Of a stretch of DNA of 15,113 nucleotides, positions 1 to 9,075 are shown one piece after another (position 1 is the first letter of the stretch; each line of letters begins with the position of its first letter). Below the pieces are notes generated by a model that worked only from the letters and a program-made list of their open reading frames with translations, had not been told where the DNA came from and made no database searches. Source of the stretch: an uncultured Coprococcus sp. (lineage in GTDB: Bacteria > Bacillota > Clostridia > Lachnospirales > Lachnospiraceae); contig URJI01000071.1 of NCBI GenBank assembly GCA_900548215.1, positions 1 through 15,113 of the forward strand. Reading direction: 5' to 3'. The position numbers and the translations under genes were made by a program.

Positions 1-593
1 TCCTTTGCCTCCTCATATGCCTTCTCGATCTCACCATAAAGCTTTGCACGAAAGTCCTTCGTCACCGGGTAGCAGATATCCTGATAGACATCCTTGCCAT
101 TCTCATCCTTCTGCTTAGTTCTGTAAGATGGCATAGATACAAATACCTTCTCCTTGCCCTGAAGAATGTTTACATTGTTGACTATGAAACAGTCCTCAAA
201 ATAAATTCTTGCAAGTCCGCGGATATTGCTGCCTTCTCTCTCATACGGAGTCACTGTTACGGAAAACTGTGGTGGCTCTATCTCCTTTGCGTAACCACGA
301 TCAGACTGCCCCTGATTCTTCACACGCCCAAACTCAGCCAGAATACTTCCATAGAGTTCTTCACGAAAATCTGACGTGATCGGATTGCATACATCCTTAA
401 ATACTGTCGCCCCATTCTCATCCTTCTCGTTTGACTTATATCTCGGCATTGATACAAAGAGCTTCCCGTTCTCCTTGTTCTGAACAACTGCGATATTTGT
501 TATCTTGAATGAATCCCCGAATACTACAGTTGCAAATCCCTTCACATTACTATCCTGCTTTTTAACTTCATTAATCTTAATTGTGTATTTCAT
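1..593 (-). CDS. SpoVG-family protein with two tandem SpoVG domains (3' end cut by the window)
   Basis: The 197 complete codons encode two consecutive SpoVG-like domains. Domain 1 (about residues 1-85) carries KGFATVVFGDSFKITNIAVV, then KLFVSMP, then NPITSDFREELYG. Domain 2 (about 105-195) repeats the pattern with RGLARIYFEDCFIVNNVNIL, VFVSMPSYRTKQKDENG and PVTKDFRAKLYGEI. Known SpoVG proteins are about 90 aa, single-domain nucleic-acid-binding regulators, so this is a duplicated form. The reading frame is still open at the window edge, so the C-terminus is not seen. The ATG is preceded by AAGGA seven bases upstream. It is the last gene seen in the ICE operon, 47 nt after the preceding stop. 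A role in controlling element or host gene expression is inferred from the family; the family call itself is strong. Confidence 0.85.
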   Translation of the reverse strand, partial: MKYTIKINEVKKQDSNVKGFATVVFGDSFKITNIAVVQNKENGKLFVSMPRYKSNEKDENGATVFKDVCNPITSDFREELYGSILAEFGRVKNQGQSDRGYAKEIEPPQFSVTVTPYEREGSNIRGLARIYFEDCFIVNNVNILQGKEKVFVSMPSYRTKQKDENGKDVYQDICYPVTKDFRAKLYGEIEKAYEEAK

Positions 594-640
594 ACATTTA
601 TCCTTGCAGGCTCATATATTTACCTGCATTTTCCTTTCCT

Positions 641-1024
641 TTATTTGTTCACGTTTTCTGTGATAATCTCACACGGAAGATTTGCAATTTCTCCCGCTGT
701 CATTCTTCCATCAAAATAGTCATAGAGCGTACCTTCCATGTCCTCTGCTTCATAGCATATATATCTGTTTCTGTCAGAATCTTCCCTGTAAATAACAGTC
801 ACCACTTCATCTGGCATGAACATCTGCTCTTCATTTTCAAAATAACAGATAATGCCTTTATGGAGTTTTATTCCAACACTTTCCAGATACACGTAATACC
901 CGCTTATAACGATCTGAATATTATCCTCTGTGATTGCTATATCATCTGCAATTTCAGACATATCCATCTGCTCTATGATTTCTTCCGCATCTTCAAATCT
1001 GCAATTTCTACTCGTCACTATCAC
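641..1024 (-). CDS. hypothetical acidic protein, 127 aa, overlapping the sortase gene
   Basis: I do not recognise the family. The protein is acidic and soluble, with no signal peptide or membrane segment. It has an N-terminal acidic helical stretch (FEDAEEIIEQMDMSEIADDI) followed by an alternating beta-like pattern (IQIVISGYYVYLES, GIICYFENEEQMFMPDEVVT). The frame begins with GTG and overlaps the 3' end of the sortase gene by 17 nt, which points to translational coupling. A second in-frame GTG two codons later is better spaced from the AAAGGCGG ribosome-site-like sequence and may be the true start. It sits between sortase and SpoVG in a compact operon, so it is probably an ICE accessory protein of unknown role. 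Confidence 0.7.
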   Translation of the reverse strand: MIVTSRNCRFEDAEEIIEQMDMSEIADDIAITEDNIQIVISGYYVYLESVGIKLHKGIICYFENEEQMFMPDEVVTVIYREDSDRNRYICYEAEDMEGTLYDYFDGRMTAGEIANLPCEIITENVNK

Positions 1025-1634
1025 CCGCCTTTACTGGCGTGCACCTACTGACAAATCTCTGAGTGCCGTAATTTGCACAGGTAAAGAGTGTAAGCAGCTC
1101 TTTATCTGTCTGTTCCGTTACTGTGTCATCATGCGGTTCTACAATGCTTGTTTCTGCCACCCTGTACACATGCTTATTTTCTTTTTTATCAAAAACTTCT
1201 ATCTCATCCCCGATTTTTAGCCGTGATAGATTGGTAAAGAAAGTTCCATTTCTGCTTCCATTGTGACCGCACAAAACGCAGTTGCCTCTTTCGCCTATAT
1301 CTACTGTCTCACTCATATGTTCTATCGCATAAGCGATCGCTCCTGCATCAGATCCTTCCACAACCGGATATCTGATATCTATGGCTTTGATGGAAATGAT
1401 GCCGATGACATCTTCTTCGGATAAAATGGCCTTATCCGCTTTACTAAGACTCTCTTTTTTCTCAACCTGCTTTTTCTCTTTAGTTTCTTCTCCATCTTTT
1501 TCCTCCACGGTCTGTTCATACTGCTTTATCAGTTTGTCTGTCTCTGCCAGGCCATGAAAATGGTAATAAAAAGGGACTGCACATATGACAATCCCTGTTA
1601 TGATGCAGATAACTGCTATTATATTTTTTCTCAC
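1008..1634 (-). CDS. membrane-anchored sortase (class A/D-like transpeptidase)
   Basis: Sortases are extracellular cysteine transpeptidases that attach proteins to peptidoglycan or polymerise pilins. This 208-aa protein has an N-terminal membrane anchor (about residues 5-24), a charged Lys/Glu-rich stalk (37-70) and a sortase catalytic domain (about 75-200). The catalytic His is H124 in VLCGHNGSRNGTFF, the Cys is C186 in the TLFTC motif, and the Arg is most likely R193. The start is GTG, placed seven bases after GGGAGG. It follows the helicase gene by 51 nt and overlaps the next gene. ICEs of this type often carry a sortase, perhaps to anchor a surface adhesin or act in mating. No LPxTG-type substrate is visible in this window, so its target lies elsewhere. 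The class assignment is tentative. Confidence 0.88.
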   Translation of the reverse strand: MRKNIIAVICIITGIVICAVPFYYHFHGLAETDKLIKQYEQTVEEKDGEETKEKKQVEKKESLSKADKAILSEEDVIGIISIKAIDIRYPVVEGSDAGAIAYAIEHMSETVDIGERGNCVLCGHNGSRNGTFFTNLSRLKIGDEIEVFDKKENKHVYRVAETSIVEPHDDTVTEQTDKELLTLFTCANYGTQRFVSRCTPVKAGDSDE

Positions 1635-1685
1635 CCTGCAACCTCCCAGGTATCATCTGTCCATAGTCTGACAGTTATCGTTTTG

Positions 1686-4600
1686 TTATCTTCTTGTGTC
1701 CTTATCCTCTGTGCCATATGTCATTTTACCTTCTGCCACGCTGCACTCTTTTCTTGTACTATCATTTCTTGCAATGTCCGAAGCACAAGTCCTGCTGTTT
1801 TCAAGATCCAACATAGCATTTAACTCTCCCTGCCTGGCAAGTTTTGTTCTAAGCTCTTCCTCATAGGCAAATGGTTTTTCATATTCAGTCTTCGATGCTT
1901 CAAGGTCACCTTTATACTGCTCTATCTTCTTTTCCAGGAATTCAATATTATCCTGTATTCCATTAAACAGATTCTCCAGCTTTACCATATTCCCGACCGG
2001 ACTTGTAGACAGCTCTGTCTTGTAATCTGTCTTTCCTCTGAGTACCAGGTAGTTGATATCAAGGAAGTTTTTCCCCACCAAAAGCTCAAAACCCTTAAAC
2101 ATTCCTATACTGCTTATCTCACCTGTCTTACACCTTGATATAGCTTCAAGCATGCCTGTACCACCGTCAGTCCGCTCAGTAAATGTGATATTTCCTATTT
2201 TTATTGCAAAGTCTACGCTGGCAAGTACAGCCTGATCCCGCATTTCCACATCCTGCTTTACACAGGCAAGCTTCTCCTCTGCAACTTTGATAAGCTTTGG
2301 AAACCGAATCATGAAATTATCCTGAAGGCCATATTTCTGACTGTCATAGGATGCCTTTAAGAGCTTTAGTCTCTGTACATCATTATCTATCTCCATCTTT
2401 TCTTTGATCACGGGATTTCCGGTTGCCACTGCCTTTATCTCTGCATATGACAGCGTCGCCTCATCAATATCCTCACATGTTCTTGAAACAGCCCTGCTTG
2501 TCATAACCTGACTTATAAAGCGCTGCTTGTTCTCAACTAAACTCCAGCTGTATGCATCAAATGTTCCCTTTGTCACATAGCGGTAAACTGCAACCGACTC
2601 ATTCTCATTTCCCTGCCTGAGTCCTCGTCCTTCTCTCTGCTCGATACACGATGGTTTCCACGGACAATCTACGTGATGCATGGCTACAAGATGCGTCTGC
2701 ACATTTACACCCGTGCCGCATTTATCGGTTGAGCCAATCAGAATTTTCTTCTTACCGGTACGCATATCTTTAAAAAGTGTCTCCTGCTGTGCATCTGATT
2801 TTGCATCGTGTATAAATGCTATCTCATCCGCTGGGATTCCTTTTCTTACAAGCTCTGTTTTCAAGTAGTTGTAAACATCAAATTCACCCGATGCTCTAAC
2901 CTCATTTCCTGAATGTTGCCAGTAATTCTCTGCCAGCATGGATTCATTCCAGGTTTCCTTTGGTGTGCCGATATCAGAAAATATCAGCTGACATCCTATC
3001 TTACCTTCCTCTTTCGCTTTCTCATATTCCATAAAGACATTATCAGCAACCTTATTGAGCTTGCCATCTGTATTATTGGGAGCTGCTGCCTCTAGCAGTC
3101 TTGCATCGGTTCCAAGCAACCTCGCCTCATGAGTAATTTTTAAGAAATTATCAACACTAGGATCAACTCCACCCCCACGAATACGTTCTGCCCTTGCTAC
3201 AAATTCCTCCATAACCTGCTTTACATACCAGTCAGGCTCACTTTCCACAATGACATACTTTCCATCTCTAAGCTCCGGAACAGGCAGATCTAACATATCC
3301 TTTGTCTGCACATCTGCAACTTCACGGAACACATTCATCAGTTCCGGGAGATTTGTGAATTTATTGAATCTGCTCTTAAAGCGGAATCCACTGCCCTCAA
3401 CTGTCAGCTCCAGTGCCGTCGTCACCTCGCCAAAGTTCGCAGCCCATGCGTCAAAGTGATATATTCCCATCTGCTCTAGCTTCTCTCTCTGAAGATAAAG
3501 CTGCATGACATACAGCTCACACATGGTATTGCTGATTGGTGTACCAGTTGCAAATACAATTCCCCTGCCTCCATTCATCTCAGATATATACTGACATTTC
3601 ATCTGCATATCAGTTGCCTTCTTTGAACCTGTAGAACTTATGCCAGCCACATTATTCATCTTTGAAAATATGGCAAGGTTCTTAAAACTATGCGCCTCAT
3701 CTACCATGATGGAATCAATCCCCAGTTCTTCAAAAGTGATAAGGTCATCTTTTCTGCTTTCATCTGTAAGCTCCTTTATCTGCTCCTCCAGTTTTTTCTT
3801 CTGTGCTTCCATCTGCTTGATTGTCCAGCGCTCACCATTTCCCGCTTTCATCTCTGTTATAGAATACGATATTTCCTCTATCTGCCTATCTATCATGGCT
3901 TTCTTCCGCTCAGCCGATATAGGTATCTTCTCAAACTGAGAATGACTCATAATAATACAGTCATAATCGCCTGTTGCAATACGCGATATAAACTGCTTTC
4001 TTCTGCTCTTTTCAAAGTCTCTTTCTGTAGCAACCAGTATGTTCGCTGAGGGGTAAAGTCTCAGAAACTCACTTGCTGTCTGACCGATCAATGATTTTGG
4101 AACAACCATCACAGTCTTATTTGCGAGTCCAAGTCTCTTCTGTTCCATACATGCTGCCATCATCTCAAATGACTTTCCAGCTCCCACGCAGTGGGCAAGC
4201 AGTGTATTCCCACCCATCAGGATTCTCGCCACAGCATTTTTCTGATGAGGTTTCAGTTCAATCTCCGGATTCATTCCTGGAAACTGCAGGTGACTTCCAT
4301 CATACTCACGAAGTCTCACATTGTTGAAAGTCTCATTGTAATATGACACATACTTTGTTCTACGATCCGGATCAGAAAACAGCCATTCCCTGAACGCCTC
4401 CTTCATCAGATTCTGTTTTTCTCTGGCAAGCATTGTCTCATTTTTATTGACCTCATAATGATATTTACCATCTCCATCATCAATCCGATCCTTTACCGTA
4501 ACAGTCCGAAGATTTAACGTATTCTCGAAAATAGAATAAGCGTCCATGCGGCTTGTACCATATGTTTTGGTTGCAGCCACTGAACGCTTATCCAGTGATT

Positions 4601-7600
4601 TATTTTCAATAAACCATTCCATATTGAGTTTGTTTAGGTGTATCTGTATTCCACTGCTATACCACTGGCTTCTTGCAGCCCTTGCTCTTTTAGGTGTGTT
4701 AAGCAGTTCGTAGATAAACTGCTCGTAATCCTCCGGTTCTATCCATGTGGTCCCTATCTTCACATCTATCTCAGAAGCATCAAGATCTTTAGGCTGCACC
4801 TGCATAAGCGCAGATACATTTGCCTGAAACAACTCTCTTTCCTCCGGCAAAATATCTGGAGCATTCACAGCAGCTCTGGCAATTCTAAGCTTATCCCTCA
4901 CATTACCTGAATGATATTCATCTGCTGTCTCCCATCCGGAATTCGGATTATTTGGATTGTACGCTGATGGATTTAAGAATATCAGACCAGAAAGTTCATC
5001 GATCATGATTGCTCGTTTCAGTTCTTTTTCAGCCTCTTCCGAGAACGTAATCTCATCAATGCCTTGCCCCGCTTTCTTTGCAAATGAAACTTTTGCTTTT
5101 GTCAGGTCTGGCTCATATATACTGAGCATATATGGAATATTGACTGTTCCGAATTCATTGATTGAGACATTCAGTGCCTCCACGGCAGTTGCAACATGAT
5201 CTATCAACATTTTTGCTTTGATCGTCTGTTTATAGAACATATCAGCCTTTTTCACATGTCCATCCTCATCAACCTCCTCCAGCGAACAAAGAAGCGGATA
5301 ATCGCTGTCATCTCGAAATGCCCGGCTGTTTGCCTGTGATGTGATAGGACCATATCTTTCTGAAAATCTGTCATACTTCTCATTTAATTTTCTTTGTCCC
5401 TCTTCAAGCTGCTTGTCACTGCATCCTTCTGTCTGTATATCAATCAAATATCTTGTAGCAGTTCTTATTTCATCCATCGCCTTGATTCTTTCCTCCACTG
5501 TATTTGACACCTCCCTTCGGTACATCTGGGAGTTTTCTCTGTAATACAGTTTTCCGTTTACAAAACAGAATGAAAAATTCCGAACATCGGGATCTGCCGG
5601 AATAATATCCTCGCTTTTCTCCTCTGTCTCTTCCAGGCACTCAAATTCTGTAAGTTCTGCATGCATATTCTGAACCGCTTCATTCAATGCCTCATACAGA
5701 TTAAAGTTCGGATCGAGATTGACGCAGGTTGTATATCTGCTGTCTTTTCCATAGATACGGTTATCATATTCCATGTGACCAAGCACCATCTCCGGGTGCT
5801 CTACATAATAAGAATTTATTGGTATTCCATCATCTGTATATCCGAGATGCACCCAGTCCGGCTCCACATCCATCTTGCGCTCTCTTTTCTGAAAAAACAT
5901 AATATCACACGTTACTTCTGTACCGGCATTATCCTTAAATGCTGTATTTGGAAGTCTCACTGCGCCTATCAGTTCTGCCCGTTGTGCAAGATACTGTCTT
6001 ATTGCAGGATTGCTTTTGTCAAGCGTTCCCTTTGTTGTAACAAATGCCACGATACCACCAGGTCTCACCTGATCAAGCGCTTTTGCAAGGAAATAGTCAT
6101 GAATACGAAAGTTGTATTTGTTATATTTTTTATCGAAGACCTTATAATCTCCAAATGGTACATTTCCAACCGCTACATCAAAAAAATTATCAGGATACTC
6201 TGTATGCTCAAAACCACCGATAATGATATTTGCCGTCTGATAAAGCTGCTTTGCAATTCTTCCTGATATCGAATCAAGCTCTACACCATATAAATTTGCA
6301 CTGCGCATGCCGGCCGGAAGGCTCCCAAAGAAATTACCCGTTCCCATACTGGGCTCTAGCAGATTACCGCCATGAAATCCAAAACTAATAAGTGCTCGAT
6401 TTATACAGGTGCATATAACAGGCGAAGTATAAAATGCATTGTTTACTGTTGCCCTTGCCGCTGTATATTCTTCATCATTAAGCAACGCTTTCAGCTCTTC
6501 ATACTCCATTTCCCAGTCAGAATTTTTGTCATCAAATGCCTGTGGGATTCCACCCCACCCCGCATACTTTGATAGCACCTTCTGCTCCTCATATCCGGCA
6601 AGTCTTCCTTCTGTTTCCAGTGTCTTCAGGAGCTTTATCGCTTCAACATTCCATTTGTATCTTGTCTTTGCACCGCCAATCGGAAGATCCCAGAGATTAT
6701 AATGATAATTTCTTTTCTCTGGATCTGACTCTCCTGATTTATCAGCCGAAATGACATAGGGCACATTTTCTTCATCTTTTTGCTTTTCACCCTCAATCTC
6801 TTCACTATATTCTGCCATTGTCACCAATCGGTCTTCTATGGCAAGATCTTCATCTGTAAGCTCATTTATAGGCGTATCTGCATTTTCTGACCGGTCATAC
6901 GCTTCCCGTTCATTTCTCCTGGCTGAGTCGTAGCTTTCCGGTTCATCTGGTATTGCAAAATCATCCAGTGTCTGCTCTGACACTTCTGGATGATATTCCC
7001 CTGTCATTATGAGGGCTCCTATTTCCTCCTCCACTGTTCTCCAGGAAACATAACCTTCCTTTTCCCCCTCTTCATCCCGCCATTGCAAATGAATGCCACT
7101 TCCTTTGAATGTGTCATAACCATGCAGTCCATATCCATCTATCGGCCATCCTGCACCACCCATTCCGTATTCCTTACGGATTTCTTTCGCCCTTGTACCA
7201 GCATCGAACTCGTTTTCATATATTTTACAGATTCTACTCTTACCGCCTGCAAAACCTGAACCACGAAGAAGAACCTGTCTTATATAACCTGCAGGAATCA
7301 TCGTCTCCTTCTTTGGATTCAGATAATTGTATTTGCCTGATAGTGCTTCTTTTTTATCTGCGTCAAACTGCTTTATATATGAGTCATCTGTACTCTGAGC
7401 TGGTATATCAGAGCCATATTCTGCATCAAAAAAGGAGGCCTGTCTGTATGTGACTGCTTCCTTTCCTGTACCAAATGAATCAAGCTCATTCAGTTCTTTA
7501 TTAAATTCTTCATCATCCTCTAATGATACCTGTAAACTATCTCCATAAGGACGATCTCTTCTGCCATCATCTTTGCCTGTTCTCTGAGTTTCCACATCTC

Positions 7601-8657
7601 CATGGTACTGCTCGGATTCACTGGTCTGTGCGACTTCAGATACTGTGTCATCAACTGATCCAGCATATGATTTGCTTCCTCGTCCACTTCCTTCATCTTC
7701 TCTGTCATTCTTCCGAACCGCAGCAGGCTCTTGTACCTCGCCTCCTCGTTCTCCTTCAGATAATTCATCGCCAGAAGTCCGTACTTTCCGATCTGCGTCA
7801 GGCTCTCTGTCTCGTCCGGTGCCTGAAGATCCGGGTACAAAATCCCGTCTACCTCCCTGTAGTTCATCTCTACTTCCATATGCAATTCTCCTTTCCTTGG
7901 TGGCTGCCTCGCAGTCCCTTCCATATGCTCTAAGAACATTACAGGAGACATCGCATATGAGAGAACCAAGACGGTAAATCATATCTTCATCCGTTATGTT
8001 TACAATCTGACTGAAGTCCTGTTCTTCTGCAGACAAGTCAAATCCACATCTCGTACCGACAACATACAAAATACTCTTCTTCACAATATCATAAATATTC
8101 TCTGCATGCTGTAAGCTCTCACGTTTTTCGTTTTCTTCAATAATCACACTGCCTGTAATCTGTGAAAACTCGGAAATACGTTCTCCGAATTTCTCTTCCA
8201 TTATCTCCTGAACCATCTGTTTTGTAAAGTCCTTTAATGCTGTTACTGAGTCTTCCCTTGAAAGTCTCTCGTATGCGGGATACCTGCCATTTTCTGTCTG
8301 GTAATTCATGAACTTTTCAAGACTGTCTCCCTCCAAATCCCATGTGAGTTTTGTCTGTCTTCCTCCGGTGTCACTGATATCAAACACGTACCGCATATAT
8401 GGTTTTAATGCTTTTGATGGGTAGATGGCAGCTCCCTTGCTGCCACGCTTTACAAATCTACCCACCTTTTTCCATGTGTCAAAGTCAGCAACCAGAGTAG
8501 CGTGCGGCTTCTGAGCATATACCATAAGAATGTTATCAAACTCATATCGGTATATCTGTCCTGCAAGCCGAAGTACAGATTTCCAGGCATCCTGTGACTG
8601 TGTCACTTCGTGTATCACCTGCTCATATATCTGCCTTACCTTATTATCTACTCCCAT
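1686..8657 (-). CDS. giant ArdC-like / LPD / N6-adenine methylase / SNF2-like helicase polyprotein, 2323 aa
   Basis: Several modules lie in a row. Residues 1-130 resemble the ArdC N-terminal ssDNA-binding/antirestriction domain (NILMVYAQKPHAT, then WKKVGRFVKRGSKG). Residues about 255-400 are a disordered, Arg/Gly/Asp/Glu/Ser-rich linker. A large-polyvalent-type domain follows (about 455-570, VLLRGSGFAGGKSRI). A gamma-type N6-adenine methylase has motif I EPSMGTGN at 768-775 and catalytic motif NVPF at 832-835 instead of the usual NPPY/F. A superfamily 2 helicase has Walker A CVGAGKS with K1495, DEAH at 1653-1656 and motif VI QREGRGLRQ at 2007-2015. The C-terminus is helical. The ATG lies eight bases after GGAGG. 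Such fusions in Firmicute ICEs and phages are thought to protect and process incoming DNA. The linker DNA also encodes a second protein in another frame. Confidence 0.93.
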   Translation of the reverse strand: MGVDNKVRQIYEQVIHEVTQSQDAWKSVLRLAGQIYRYEFDNILMVYAQKPHATLVADFDTWKKVGRFVKRGSKGAAIYPSKALKPYMRYVFDISDTGGRQTKLTWDLEGDSLEKFMNYQTENGRYPAYERLSREDSVTALKDFTKQMVQEIMEEKFGERISEFSQITGSVIIEENEKRESLQHAENIYDIVKKSILYVVGTRCGFDLSAEEQDFSQIVNITDEDMIYRLGSLICDVSCNVLRAYGRDCEAATKERRIAYGSRDELQGGRRDFVPGSSGTGRDREPDADRKVRTSGDELSEGERGGEVQEPAAVRKNDREDEGSGRGSKSYAGSVDDTVSEVAQTSESEQYHGDVETQRTGKDDGRRDRPYGDSLQVSLEDDEEFNKELNELDSFGTGKEAVTYRQASFFDAEYGSDIPAQSTDDSYIKQFDADKKEALSGKYNYLNPKKETMIPAGYIRQVLLRGSGFAGGKSRICKIYENEFDAGTRAKEIRKEYGMGGAGWPIDGYGLHGYDTFKGSGIHLQWRDEEGEKEGYVSWRTVEEEIGALIMTGEYHPEVSEQTLDDFAIPDEPESYDSARRNEREAYDRSENADTPINELTDEDLAIEDRLVTMAEYSEEIEGEKQKDEENVPYVISADKSGESDPEKRNYHYNLWDLPIGGAKTRYKWNVEAIKLLKTLETEGRLAGYEEQKVLSKYAGWGGIPQAFDDKNSDWEMEYEELKALLNDEEYTAARATVNNAFYTSPVICTCINRALISFGFHGGNLLEPSMGTGNFFGSLPAGMRSANLYGVELDSISGRIAKQLYQTANIIIGGFEHTEYPDNFFDVAVGNVPFGDYKVFDKKYNKYNFRIHDYFLAKALDQVRPGGIVAFVTTKGTLDKSNPAIRQYLAQRAELIGAVRLPNTAFKDNAGTEVTCDIMFFQKRERKMDVEPDWVHLGYTDDGIPINSYYVEHPEMVLGHMEYDNRIYGKDSRYTTCVNLDPNFNLYEALNEAVQNMHAELTEFECLEETEEKSEDIIPADPDVRNFSFCFVNGKLYYRENSQMYRREVSNTVEERIKAMDEIRTATRYLIDIQTEGCSDKQLEEGQRKLNEKYDRFSERYGPITSQANSRAFRDDSDYPLLCSLEEVDEDGHVKKADMFYKQTIKAKMLIDHVATAVEALNVSINEFGTVNIPYMLSIYEPDLTKAKVSFAKKAGQGIDEITFSEEAEKELKRAIMIDELSGLIFLNPSAYNPNNPNSGWETADEYHSGNVRDKLRIARAAVNAPDILPEERELFQANVSALMQVQPKDLDASEIDVKIGTTWIEPEDYEQFIYELLNTPKRARAARSQWYSSGIQIHLNKLNMEWFIENKSLDKRSVAATKTYGTSRMDAYSIFENTLNLRTVTVKDRIDDGDGKYHYEVNKNETMLAREKQNLMKEAFREWLFSDPDRRTKYVSYYNETFNNVRLREYDGSHLQFPGMNPEIELKPHQKNAVARILMGGNTLLAHCVGAGKSFEMMAACMEQKRLGLANKTVMVVPKSLIGQTASEFLRLYPSANILVATERDFEKSRRKQFISRIATGDYDCIIMSHSQFEKIPISAERKKAMIDRQIEEISYSITEMKAGNGERWTIKQMEAQKKKLEEQIKELTDESRKDDLITFEELGIDSIMVDEAHSFKNLAIFSKMNNVAGISSTGSKKATDMQMKCQYISEMNGGRGIVFATGTPISNTMCELYVMQLYLQREKLEQMGIYHFDAWAANFGEVTTALELTVEGSGFRFKSRFNKFTNLPELMNVFREVADVQTKDMLDLPVPELRDGKYVIVESEPDWYVKQVMEEFVARAERIRGGGVDPSVDNFLKITHEARLLGTDARLLEAAAPNNTDGKLNKVADNVFMEYEKAKEEGKIGCQLIFSDIGTPKETWNESMLAENYWQHSGNEVRASGEFDVYNYLKTELVRKGIPADEIAFIHDAKSDAQQETLFKDMRTGKKKILIGSTDKCGTGVNVQTHLVAMHHVDCPWKPSCIEQREGRGLRQGNENESVAVYRYVTKGTFDAYSWSLVENKQRFISQVMTSRAVSRTCEDIDEATLSYAEIKAVATGNPVIKEKMEIDNDVQRLKLLKASYDSQKYGLQDNFMIRFPKLIKVAEEKLACVKQDVEMRDQAVLASVDFAIKIGNITFTERTDGGTGMLEAISRCKTGEISSIGMFKGFELLVGKNFLDINYLVLRGKTDYKTELSTSPVGNMVKLENLFNGIQDNIEFLEKKIEQYKGDLEASKTEYEKPFAYEEELRTKLARQGELNAMLDLENSRTCASDIARNDSTRKECSVAEGKMTYGTEDKDTRR
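7520..7879 (-). CDS. tnpV: TnpV-like protein, 119 aa, nested out of frame inside the helicase gene
   Basis: This reading frame lies entirely within the giant gene, shifted +1 relative to it, over the codons for linker residues about 260-380. The product resembles TnpV, a small protein of unknown function found in Clostridial transposons and ICEs. Diagnostic stretches are MNYREVDGILYPDLQ, IGKYGLLAMNYLKENEEARY and MMAEEIVLMEIVYRYH, the last near the C-terminus. I chose the ATG at 7879 because AAAGGAG lies eight bases upstream; another in-frame ATG four codons later starts exactly at MNYREVDG. The frame is open further upstream, but that extension has no ribosome site and no family resemblance. 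The protein is a normal-looking helical polypeptide, whereas the main frame here is low-complexity and charged. That is the pattern expected if the linker tolerates a second code. The family call rests on recalled motifs. Confidence 0.78.
   Translation of the reverse strand: MEVEMNYREVDGILYPDLQAPDETESLTQIGKYGLLAMNYLKENEEARYKSLLRFGRMTEKMKEVDEEANHMLDQLMTQYLKSHRPVNPSSTMEMWKLREQAKMMAEEIVLMEIVYRYH
7888..7894 (-). promoter_or_regulatory. internal ribosome binding site of the nested tnpV-like gene
   Basis: AAAGGAG on the minus strand lies eight bases before the ATG of the nested frame. It sits within codons of the helicase gene, so ribosomes could start there independently on the same mRNA. This decides the start of the nested gene. 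Confidence 0.7.
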
Positions 8658-8672
8658 CTATGCTACCTCCGC

Positions 8673-9047
8673 CTATTCATTTATAAGATCACGAATCTCC
8701 CTGTATGCCTTATACTCCTCACGATCAAGCGAAAGCCTCATAACATCATCTCCTGAATTTTTCAGTTTCTCATGTTCTGCAATGAGCTTTCTTCCAAGTC
8801 TGAGTGTTACATAATTCTGCTTGCAAAACTGCATGCTCTCCTTGAACGAAAGTACATCATCATGCTCAAGCATTTCACCGATATATGAGATATGTTCCTG
8901 AAGCTTTGTCCTAACCACCTTTGCCTGATCAACGCTAAGCATAATTGTATGCTTTGTCTCCTTTGACTCATCCCACTCTTTCTGAAGCTCCCTTATCAGA
9001 TACTCCATATTCTTAAGTACCTTGTCCATCTTGTTTTTCTTAGACAT
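8673..9047 (-). CDS. hypothetical charged helical protein, 124 aa
   Basis: The product is a small soluble protein rich in Lys and Glu and almost entirely helical in character, probably coiled coil. Examples are MDKVLKNMEYLIRELQKEWD, VVRTKLQEHISYIGEMLEHD and REEYKAYREIRDLINE. It has no signal peptide or transmembrane segment. The ATG follows GGAGG by nine bases. Its stop codon lies just before the helicase ribosome site, with 15 nt between the genes, so the two are surely co-translated from one mRNA. Small coiled-coil genes commonly sit between the cell-wall hydrolase and helicase genes in this ICE type, but I cannot assign this one to a named family. A structural or DNA-processing accessory role is only a guess from position. 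Confidence 0.75.
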   Translation of the reverse strand: MSKKNKMDKVLKNMEYLIRELQKEWDESKETKHTIMLSVDQAKVVRTKLQEHISYIGEMLEHDDVLSFKESMQFCKQNYVTLRLGRKLIAEHEKLKNSGDDVMRLSLDREEYKAYREIRDLINE

Positions 9048-9075
9048 AAATCTATTCCTCCTTCTTATTGAACAC

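Noticed and set aside
581..1051. 156-codon plus-strand frame and many other plus-strand frames across the window
   Set aside because: They lie antisense to well-supported minus-strand genes, lack ribosome sites and have Cys/Ser/Leu-rich shadow composition with no family resemblance.
1657..1674. Small inverted repeat CTGTC...GACAG between helicase and sortase genes
   Set aside because: Only a 5-bp stem with an 8-nt loop and no U-tract; expected by chance.
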